A DNA stretch of 25,958 nt from an uncultured Romboutsia sp. GTDB lineage: Bacteria; Bacillota; Clostridia; Peptostreptococcales; Peptostreptococcaceae. This document shows, piece after piece, positions 8,119 through 15,210 of this stretch; within the stretch, counting starts at the first letter, position 1, and each line of letters starts with the position of its first letter. The position numbers and the translations under genes are program-made. The notes beneath the pieces were generated by a model, which was given only the letters and a program-made list of their open reading frames with translations, was not told the origin of the DNA and did not search any database. The DNA is taken from NCBI GenBank assembly GCA_937880075.1, contig CALFLM010000069.1:1-25958 (forward strand), given 5' to 3'.

Positions 8119-9114
8119 ATGGATTTTATATTTAGCTTAGTTTTACCAATAGTAATAGTAGTAGTAATAGTTATAATAGGATTATCTTGTGTAAAAGTAG
8201 TTAAGCAGTCTAAAGTTGGAATAATTATGAGGTTAGGTAAGTTTCGTAAGGTAGCAGATACAGGTGTACATTTTTTAGTTCCATTTTTAGACCAAATGAG
8301 TTATGTTATAGATTTAAGGGAGAAGGTAGTAGATTTTCCTCCACAACCAGTGATAACTAAGGATAATGTAACAATGCAAATTGACACTGTTGTTTATTAT
8401 AGAATAACAGATCCTGTAAGATATGCATTTGAAATAGCTAATCCTATAACAGCGATTGAAAATTTAACAGCAACAACACTTAGAAATATAATTGGTGAAT
8501 TAGATTTAGATGAAACATTGACATCTAGAGATATAATAAACACAAAAATGAGAGTTATACTAGATGAAGCAACTGATAAATGGGGTATAAAAGTTAATAG
8601 AGTAGAACTAAAAAATATTATGCCACCTCAAGATATACAAGTTACAATGGAAAAGCAAATGAGGGCAGAAAGAGAAAGAAGAGAAGCAATACTTCAAGCA
8701 GAGGGAAATAAAGCAGCAGCAATACTTCAGGCAGAAGGAGAAAAACAATCAGCAATACTTAGAGCAGAAGCAAAAAAAGAATCAATGATTCGCGAAGCAG
8801 AAGGAGAGAAACAATCAGCAATACTTAGAGCAGAAGGAGAAGCAGAATCAATAAAGAAAATAGCTGTAGCAAAAGGTAAAGGTGAAGCTGAGATAATTGC
8901 AAATGTTCAAAAAGCAACTGCACAAGGTTTAAGAGAAGTATTTTTAGCTATAAAGGAATCTGAAGTAGATGATAATATTATAGCACTTAAATCAATAGAA
9001 GCATTAGAGAAAGTAGCAAATGGGAATGCAACAAAGCTTGTTCTTCCATCTGATACTGTGAAATTTTTAGGAACATTTAAGGGAATAAAAGAAGTCTTAA
9101 GTGATGATAAATAA
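8119..9114 (+). CDS. SPFH/band 7 (stomatin-like) membrane scaffold protein
   Basis: A 331-residue protein of the stomatin/QmcA type. These oligomerise on the inner membrane and organise microdomains or membrane proteases. An N-terminal anchor spans about residues 3-27. The SPFH domain covers about 28-180, with typical stretches such as VGIIMRLGKFRKV, DTVVYYRITDPVRYAFEIANP and ATTLRNIIGELDLDETL. A long helical coiled coil follows. Residues 190-244 are five 11-residue repeats of the form AILxAEGEKQS, giving a strong Ala/Glu helix. The C-terminal part (about 256-325) is the usual family tail. The start follows ACGAGGAG with good spacing. It is paired with the NfeD gene just upstream and followed by a terminator, so the two form a complete operon. 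Direct clients are unknown. Confidence 0.92.
   Translation: MDFIFSLVLPIVIVVVIVIIGLSCVKVVKQSKVGIIMRLGKFRKVADTGVHFLVPFLDQMSYVIDLREKVVDFPPQPVITKDNVTMQIDTVVYYRITDPVRYAFEIANPITAIENLTATTLRNIIGELDLDETLTSRDIINTKMRVILDEATDKWGIKVNRVELKNIMPPQDIQVTMEKQMRAERERREAILQAEGNKAAAILQAEGEKQSAILRAEAKKESMIREAEGEKQSAILRAEGEAESIKKIAVAKGKGEAEIIANVQKATAQGLREVFLAIKESEVDDNIIALKSIEALEKVANGNATKLVLPSDTVKFLGTFKGIKEVLSDDK
8686..8850 (+). repeat. Five 33-bp in-frame tandem repeats in the SPFH gene
   Basis: Codons 190-244 repeat with an 11-residue period (AILQAEGNKAA, AILQAEGEKQS, AILRAEAKKES, MIREAEGEKQS, AILRAEGEAES). At DNA level the 40-base stretches 8731-8770 and 8797-8836 differ at only one base. Confidence 0.85.
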
Positions 9115-9129
9115 ATAATTTAAAATAAA

Positions 9130-9173
9130 AAATAACCTTTTATATTTATAATCTAATATAAGGTTATTTTTTT
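9130..9173 (+). terminator. Intrinsic terminator after NfeD-SPFH pair
   Basis: AAATAACCTT (9130-9139) pairs with AAGGTTATTT (9160-9169). The stem can extend inward by TATATT/AATATA with a two-base bulge, and T's run to 9173. Confidence 0.85.
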
Positions 9174-9301
9174 ATTTGATAAAGTAAATTTTAAAAAATA
9201 AATTAATTAAAAATTTACTAAAAAATGAGATAAAAATAAAAACGAATGAGAAAATAGTTTCAAATGCAGATATTTGTAAAAAAATACATTAAAGCACACT
9301 T

Positions 9302-9316
9302 AATTGTCTGAATTTT
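9302..9316 (+). promoter_or_regulatory. Weak CodY-box-like site upstream of glgB
   Basis: AATTGTCTGAATTTT agrees with the CodY consensus AATTTTCWGAAAATT at 12 of 15 positions. It overlaps TTGTCT, a possible -35. In such AT-rich DNA chance matches are common, so this is only a candidate. Confidence 0.22.
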
Positions 9317-9407
9317 TATGACGGTTAATTATAAAATACTGTATTTTTTATTATATAATTAAGTAACAAATAATAAAATTAGATACTCAAGGGGGAAAAT
9401 TTCATAG

Positions 9408-11420
9408 ATGGCATATAAGAAGATACCGGACTATGAAGATATTATTAATATAGATAATATAGAAAAGTTCAAACGTGGGGAATTGTATGATAGTTATAAT
9501 TTTTTAGGAAGTCATAAATCTAGATATAAAGGTAAGATAGGAATATGTTTCAATGTATGGGCGCCAAATGCAAAGAATATTTATTTAGTTGGAGACTTTA
9601 ATGATTGGAAAAAAGAAGCTTATCCTATGGAAAATATAGAAGGAAGCGGAATTTGGACTATATTTTTAACTAATGTAAAGCAAGGACAAGCGTATAAGTA
9701 CAATGTAATCGGATGTGATGGTGTTAGCAGAATGAAATCTGACCCTTATGGGGTATTTTCAGAAAAAAGACCAAACACAGCTTCAATAATATACACAAAT
9801 GATAACTATAAATGGAATGATAGAAAATGGCAAAGAGAAAAGCAAAAAATTGTTCATAATGAAAGTCCAATGAATATATATGAAGTTCATTTAGGTTCTT
9901 GGAAAAGAAAATGGGATGGCGAATTTTTTTCATATGAAGAATTATATGAAATGATAGAATATGTGAAAGATATGGGATACACACATATAGAATTAATGCC
10001 TATAACCGAACATCCTCTAGATCAATCTTGGGGATATCAAACAATAGGATATTATAGTAGTACAAGTAGATATGGAACGCCTACTGAGTTTAAGGCATTT
10101 ATAGATAAATGTCATGAAAATGGTATTGGAGTAATATTAGATTTTGCATATAGTCATTTTTGTAAAGATTCTCATGGACTATATAAATTTGATGGATCTG
10201 CACAATTTGAATATTCAGATCCTTTAAAGGCTGAAAATATAGGATGGGGAACAGCTCATTTTGATTTAGGAAAACCAGAAGTTAACAGTTTTTTAATTTC
10301 CAATGTACTTTATTGGTTTAATGAATATCATATAGATGGAATAAGAGTAGATGCAGTTTCTAGTATGCTTTATTTAGATTATGATATTGGAGAATGGAGA
10401 CCTAATAAATACGGTGGAAGAGAAAATTTAGAAGCAATAGATTTTATAAAAAAATTAAATGAAATTATTTATACTACAGTTAGTAATCCAATTATAATAG
10501 CCGAAGAATCAACAGCATGGCCTATGGTGACTGGGCCAACTTATTCAGGTGCTCTTGGATTTACATATAAATGGAATATGGGATGGATGAATGATACATT
10601 AAGATACATGGAGATGGACCCTATATATAGAAAACACCATCATGAGTTAATTACATTCTCTTTTATGTATGCATTCTCAGAGAACTTTATCTTGCCATTG
10701 TCACATGATGAAGTAGTCCATGGTAAAAAATCATTATTAGATAAAATGCCAGGAGATCCTTGGCAGAAATTTGCTTCATTAAGAACATTATATGCATATT
10801 ATATGATACATCCAGGGAAAAAATTATTGTTTATGGGATCAGAATTTGGACAAGGATTGGAATGGAGATATTCATACGGGCTAGAATGGGAACTACTAGA
10901 AAGAGAACCTCATATGAAAATGAAAAATTATGTAAAAGACTTAAATCATTTATATAAAAATGAAAAAGCCATGCATGAAATAGATAATACGTATGAAGGG
11001 TTTGATTTTATAGATCCACATAATAGTGAACAAAGTGTAGTAACTTTAATGAGAAAGGGCAAAAAGGAAACAGATTTTATAATAGCTGTTATAAACTTTA
11101 CTCCTGTAGTTAGATATAATTACAAAATAGGGGTACCATATGAAGGGATTTATGAAGAAGTATTTAATACTGATGATGAAAAATATTGGGGATCAAATCA
11201 AATAATGAAAAATTCAGAATTAACATCATGTCCAGAGAAGTGGCATAATCAAAGTCATCACATAACAATCAAAGTACCACCTTTAGGGGTTACCTTTATA
11301 AAAGGAAAGGACCTAAAAATAGATACTATACAAATAAATCCTAATAGCAAAGTATCAATAGGTGGTAAGGATAAAAAAAGTATCAAAGTAAATTCTAAAA
11401 CTAAAACTCAAAAATTATAA
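9408..11420 (+). CDS. glgB: 1,4-alpha-glucan (glycogen) branching enzyme
   Basis: Cytoplasmic GH13 transglycosylase that cuts an alpha-1,4 chain and reattaches it as an alpha-1,6 branch. Its 670 residues contain an N-terminal CBM48 domain (FNVWAPNAKNIYLVGDFNDW from residue 48) and the catalytic barrel. Region I is DFAYSHF (245-251). The nucleophile is D315 in GIRVDAV, the acid E366 in AEEST and the third acid D434 in LSHDE. The family stretch KWNMGWMNDTL follows E366, and the C-terminal beta domain ends near residue 633. The last 37 residues (634-670) are a Lys/Ser-rich extension without family resemblance. AAGGGGG at 9389-9395 gives a somewhat long 12-base spacing. It is the first gene of the glycogen cluster; glgC begins 34 bases later. 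The promoter lies somewhere in the preceding gap and is not clear. Confidence 0.96.
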   Translation: MAYKKIPDYEDIINIDNIEKFKRGELYDSYNFLGSHKSRYKGKIGICFNVWAPNAKNIYLVGDFNDWKKEAYPMENIEGSGIWTIFLTNVKQGQAYKYNVIGCDGVSRMKSDPYGVFSEKRPNTASIIYTNDNYKWNDRKWQREKQKIVHNESPMNIYEVHLGSWKRKWDGEFFSYEELYEMIEYVKDMGYTHIELMPITEHPLDQSWGYQTIGYYSSTSRYGTPTEFKAFIDKCHENGIGVILDFAYSHFCKDSHGLYKFDGSAQFEYSDPLKAENIGWGTAHFDLGKPEVNSFLISNVLYWFNEYHIDGIRVDAVSSMLYLDYDIGEWRPNKYGGRENLEAIDFIKKLNEIIYTTVSNPIIIAEESTAWPMVTGPTYSGALGFTYKWNMGWMNDTLRYMEMDPIYRKHHHELITFSFMYAFSENFILPLSHDEVVHGKKSLLDKMPGDPWQKFASLRTLYAYYMIHPGKKLLFMGSEFGQGLEWRYSYGLEWELLEREPHMKMKNYVKDLNHLYKNEKAMHEIDNTYEGFDFIDPHNSEQSVVTLMRKGKKETDFIIAVINFTPVVRYNYKIGVPYEGIYEEVFNTDDEKYWGSNQIMKNSELTSCPEKWHNQSHHITIKVPPLGVTFIKGKDLKIDTIQINPNSKVSIGGKDKKSIKVNSKTKTQKL

Positions 11421-11454
11421 AGTAGATAGGTATAAATATTAAGGGGGATAAGTA

Positions 11455-12606
11455 ATGAAAAAAGATATGCTAGCTATGATTTTAGCAGGGGGCCAAGGAT
11501 CAAGATTAGGAGTTTTTACAAAAAGAATTGCTAAACCAGCAGTTTCATTTGGGGGAAAATATAGAATAATAGATTTTGTTTTAAGTAACTGTTCTAATTC
11601 AGGAATAGATACAGTAGGAGTTTTAACACAATATAGACCATTAATATTAAATTCACATATAGGAACAGGAAGTCATTGGGATTTAGATAGAATAAATGGT
11701 GGAGTACATATACTACAACCATATATGAATGAAAAAGAGGGAAATTGGTATAGAGGTACTGCACATGCAATACATCAAAATATGGATTTTATAGATAGTT
11801 ATAATCCAGAGTATGTACTAATATTATCAGGAGATCATATATACAAAATGGATTATAGTAAAATGTTAGATCATCATAAAAAGACAGGATCAAAAGCTAC
11901 AATTGGTGTAATAGAAGTTCCTTGGGATGAGGCATCTAGATTTGGGATAATGAATACTAATGAAGATTCATCAATATATGAATTTGAAGAAAAACCGTCT
12001 AATCCCAAAAGTAACTTAGCATCTATGGGTGTGTATATATTTGATTGGAAAATATTAAAAAGATATTTTGAAGAAGTAGATAATAATGGTGCAAACTATG
12101 ATGATTTCGGTAAAAATTTAATACCTAAGATGCTAGAAGATCAAATACCTATGTTTGCATATCCATTTAAAGGTTACTGGAGAGATGTAGGTACTATAGA
12201 AAGTTTATGGGAAGCAAATATGGATATTATAAAATCTAATGCTGAAATAGATTTAAATAGTTCTAAATGGAGAATATATACAAATACAATGTCAATGCCA
12301 CCACAATACATAGGTAAAGATTCTGATATACAACAATCATTAGTAGCTGATGGGTGTAAAGTATTGGGAAAAGTAGAACACTCAGTTCTATCTCATGGGG
12401 TATCAGTAGGTAGTGATAGTATAATAAAAGATTCTGTAATAATGCCTAATGTAAAGATAGGTAAAAATGTAATAATAGAAAAGGCTATGATAGGTGAAGG
12501 TGCAATAATAGAAGATAATACTATAATAAAAGAGCAAGAAGGTATAAATGTTATATCTGAGTATGAAGTAGTAAAACCAGAGTTTGAATTAGAAGGGGGA
12601 TTTTAA
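11455..12606 (+). CDS. glgC: Glucose-1-phosphate adenylyltransferase, catalytic subunit
   Basis: Makes ADP-glucose from glucose-1-phosphate and ATP, the committed step of bacterial glycogen synthesis. The 383 residues start with the nucleotide-binding loop MILAGGQGSRLG (residues 8-19) and KPAVSFGGKYRIIDF. The metal-binding aspartate is D127 in SGDHIY and the glucose-1-phosphate lysine is K180 in FEEKP. GYWRDVGTIESLWEANMDI marks the end of the catalytic domain. The C-terminal third is a left-handed beta-helix with hexapeptide repeats (for example SIIKDSVIMPNVKIGKNVIIE), used for allostery and oligomers. A strong AAGGGGG site precedes the ATG. glgD begins two bases after its stop, so the two are expected to be translationally coupled and made in similar amounts. 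They probably form a mixed tetramer, as described for Firmicutes GlgC/GlgD. Confidence 0.97.
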   Translation: MKKDMLAMILAGGQGSRLGVFTKRIAKPAVSFGGKYRIIDFVLSNCSNSGIDTVGVLTQYRPLILNSHIGTGSHWDLDRINGGVHILQPYMNEKEGNWYRGTAHAIHQNMDFIDSYNPEYVLILSGDHIYKMDYSKMLDHHKKTGSKATIGVIEVPWDEASRFGIMNTNEDSSIYEFEEKPSNPKSNLASMGVYIFDWKILKRYFEEVDNNGANYDDFGKNLIPKMLEDQIPMFAYPFKGYWRDVGTIESLWEANMDIIKSNAEIDLNSSKWRIYTNTMSMPPQYIGKDSDIQQSLVADGCKVLGKVEHSVLSHGVSVGSDSIIKDSVIMPNVKIGKNVIIEKAMIGEGAIIEDNTIIKEQEGINVISEYEVVKPEFELEGGF

Positions 12607-12608
12607 TC

Positions 12609-13736
12609 ATGAGAAGTGAATGTGTAGGAATAATAAATTTAGATAATAAAAACGATTTAACTATGAATCAACTTACAAACGTAAGACCAATAGGCTCTCT
12701 TCCGATTGCAGGTAGATATAGAGTTATAGATTTTTCACTTTCAAACATGGTGAATTCAGGTATAACTAATGTAGGAATATTTGCAAAAGAAAAGTATAGA
12801 TCATTAACAGACCATATAGGAAGTGGTAAGGATTGGGATTTAAGTAGAAAAACAGGGGGATTATTTATATTCAGTCCTGAGAATACAAAGGATAGAAGTA
12901 AGTATCCATATAGAAGTGGGGATATTTACAATATATTAGCTAATATAGATTATATAGAAAGATGTGAAGAAGAATATATATTAATAGCACCAAGTTATAT
13001 GATAGGAAATATAGATTATACAAAAATGATAGAGTATCATAAAGAATCAGATAATGATATAACTATGCTTTATAAACATATAGATAATGCAGATACAGAT
13101 TTTTATGAAACATCAACATTGAATATAGATGGAGATAGAGTAATTAATATAGGAACAAATATAGGCACTTCAAAAAATGCTAATGTATCTATGGAAACTT
13201 ATATAATGAATCGTACTGACTTTATAAAGTCTATATATAAGTGTGTAAGCGAAGGAACATATTCGTATATAGAAGATTTTATAGCAGAATCTATTAATAA
13301 ATTAAAAGTTGGTGCATATGAATATAAAGGATACCTTAAGTGTATAAACTCAATAAAATCATATTATTCAATGAAGGATGAATTACTACAAGAAGACATA
13401 TCGAATGAATTATTATATTCTGATAGAAAAATATTAACAAAAGAACAGAATCAATCTCCTACTATATATTCAGATAGTGCAAAGGTAGAGAATTCATTTG
13501 TAGCTACAGGTTGTGTAATAGAAGGTACTGTAAAAAATAGTATAATATTTAGAAAAGTTCATATAAAAGAAGGGGCAGTAATAGAAAATTCAGTTATAAT
13601 GCAAAACTGTATAATAGAAAAAGATGCACAGTTACAAAATGTTATATTTGATAAAAATGTATACATATCAGAAGGGAAAGAGTTAAAAGGAGATATAGAA
13701 TATCCAGTAGTTATTGGAAAAAATACAGCTATTTAA
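12609..13736 (+). CDS. glgD: GlgD, regulatory subunit of ADP-glucose pyrophosphorylase
   Basis: A 375-residue GlgC paralogue that is probably catalytically weak or inactive. The fold markers remain: RPIGSLPIAGRYRVIDFSLSN near residues 27-47, DHIGSGKDWDLSRKTGG, and a C-terminal beta-helix (SFVATGCVIEGTVKNSIIF). The catalytic loop is gone: where GlgC has AGGQGSRL this protein has NLDNKNDLT, and where GlgC has SGDH it has APSYMIGN. In studied Firmicutes, GlgD joins GlgC and raises its activity and regulation. Its ribosome site AGAAGGGGGA lies inside the end of glgC and the ATG is two bases after the glgC stop. glgA follows after 15 bases. Confidence 0.94.
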   Translation: MRSECVGIINLDNKNDLTMNQLTNVRPIGSLPIAGRYRVIDFSLSNMVNSGITNVGIFAKEKYRSLTDHIGSGKDWDLSRKTGGLFIFSPENTKDRSKYPYRSGDIYNILANIDYIERCEEEYILIAPSYMIGNIDYTKMIEYHKESDNDITMLYKHIDNADTDFYETSTLNIDGDRVINIGTNIGTSKNANVSMETYIMNRTDFIKSIYKCVSEGTYSYIEDFIAESINKLKVGAYEYKGYLKCINSIKSYYSMKDELLQEDISNELLYSDRKILTKEQNQSPTIYSDSAKVENSFVATGCVIEGTVKNSIIFRKVHIKEGAVIENSVIMQNCIIEKDAQLQNVIFDKNVYISEGKELKGDIEYPVVIGKNTAI

Positions 13737-13751
13737 AGGGGGAAAATTTTA

Positions 13752-15203
13752 GTGAAGGTTCTTTATGCTACTGCAGAATGTTGGCCATTTGCAAAAACTG
13801 GGGGATTAGGCGATGTATCTTATGCATTGCCTAAGTCATTAAAAAAGGAAGGTGTAGATATTAGAGTAATACTGCCAAAGTATTCAACTATGCCAAATTA
13901 CTTAAAAGAACAACTAAAAGAAGTTGCAGTATTTAGTGTAGATGTTGGTTGGAGAAAACAGTATTGTGGTCTCTTAGAAATGGATCTAAATGGAGTTAAA
14001 TTTTATTTTATAGATAATGAGTATTATTTTAAAAGAGATGGAGAAATAGCATATCTGTATGGATTTGAAGATGATGCGGAAAGATATACATTCTTTAGTA
14101 ATGCAGTACTTGAAGCTATGTCTATATTAAATTTTTACCCAGATATAGTTAATTTAAATGATTGGCACACTGGTATGATTCCGTTAATTTTAAAAGAGAA
14201 GTATATCCATTCAAAAAAATATAGAAATATAAAAACTGTTTATACAATCCATAACTTGCAATATCAAGGTGTATTTAGCGACTCTATAGTAGAAGATGTA
14301 TTAGATATACCAAGAGATTATTATAATAATGGATATATCGAGTATTATGGTGGAGTAAGCTTTATGAAGTCTGGAATTGTATTTAGTGATAAAGTAATAA
14401 CTGTTAGTCCAACTTATTCAAATGAAATACAGACAGAGTTTTATGGAGAAGGACTAGATGGTCTTCTTAAATCTAAATCTCACAAATTAAAAGGTATTTT
14501 AAATGGGATAGATTATGATTTAAATAATCCATTAACAGATGGAGATATATTTGTTAACTATGACATAAATAGTATAGACAAAAAAATAGAAAATAAACTT
14601 AAATTACAAGAAGTTTTAGGTTTAGAAGTAAATCCAGATATACCATTAATAGGAATTGTTTCAAGATTAGTATCACAAAAAGGATTTGATTTAATATCAT
14701 ATATGATGCCTGAAATAACAAGAGAAAATTTACAAATAGTTATTTTAGGAACAGGAGAACATCAATATCAATCAATGTTTAATTATTATGACTCTCACTT
14801 ACCTAAAAAAGTTTCTGCAAGAATAACTTTTGATAGTGCTTTTGCACAACAAATATATGCAGGAAGTGATATGTTCTTAATGCCATCATTGTTTGAACCT
14901 TGTGGAATAGGTCAAATGTTGGCTATGAGATATGGAACTCTTCCGATAGTTAGAGAAACTGGTGGGCTTAAAGATACAGTTATACCATATAATAAGTACA
15001 CAGGGGAAGGCAATGGGTTTAGCTTTAAAAATTATAATGCACATGAAATGCTTCATTGTATTAGAAGAGCTGTAAAAGTATACAATGATAAAGATAGTTG
15101 GATTAAATTAGTTAATAATGCAATGAATACAGATAGTAGTTGGAAAAAATCAGCTATAGAATATATAAAAGTTTACGAGGAAATAGTTAACCAAAAGGGG
15201 TGA
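13752..15203 (+). CDS. glgA: Glycogen synthase (ADP-glucose dependent)
   Basis: GT5-family enzyme that adds glucose from ADP-glucose to the non-reducing ends of alpha-1,4-glucan. The 483 residues show the GT-B arrangement. The N-terminal nucleotide-sugar motif KTGGLGDV is at residues 15-22, with LNDWHTGMIPL and TIHNLQYQG further on. The C-terminal half has GIVSRLVSQKGFDL, E382 in FEPCGIGQ and VRETGGLKDTV. The start is GTG at 13752, nine bases after AAAGGGGG; the next residues KVLYATAECWPFAKTGG match the conserved family beginning, so the non-ATG start is firm. The ribosome site overlaps the glgD stop. glgP starts seven bases after its stop. Confidence 0.97.
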   Translation: MKVLYATAECWPFAKTGGLGDVSYALPKSLKKEGVDIRVILPKYSTMPNYLKEQLKEVAVFSVDVGWRKQYCGLLEMDLNGVKFYFIDNEYYFKRDGEIAYLYGFEDDAERYTFFSNAVLEAMSILNFYPDIVNLNDWHTGMIPLILKEKYIHSKKYRNIKTVYTIHNLQYQGVFSDSIVEDVLDIPRDYYNNGYIEYYGGVSFMKSGIVFSDKVITVSPTYSNEIQTEFYGEGLDGLLKSKSHKLKGILNGIDYDLNNPLTDGDIFVNYDINSIDKKIENKLKLQEVLGLEVNPDIPLIGIVSRLVSQKGFDLISYMMPEITRENLQIVILGTGEHQYQSMFNYYDSHLPKKVSARITFDSAFAQQIYAGSDMFLMPSLFEPCGIGQMLAMRYGTLPIVRETGGLKDTVIPYNKYTGEGNGFSFKNYNAHEMLHCIRRAVKVYNDKDSWIKLVNNAMNTDSSWKKSAIEYIKVYEEIVNQKG

Positions 15204-15210
15204 TTATATA

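Noticed and set aside
9183..9219. AGTAAATTTT/AAAATTTACT inverted repeat in the gap before glgB
   Set aside because: It has only A/T-rich 10-base arms, 17 bases apart, with no link to a promoter or ribosome site. It is expected by chance in this composition.
10760..10957. Plus-strand 65-codon frame inside glgB
   Set aside because: It lies in another frame within conserved GlgB barrel sequence, so it is a shadow.
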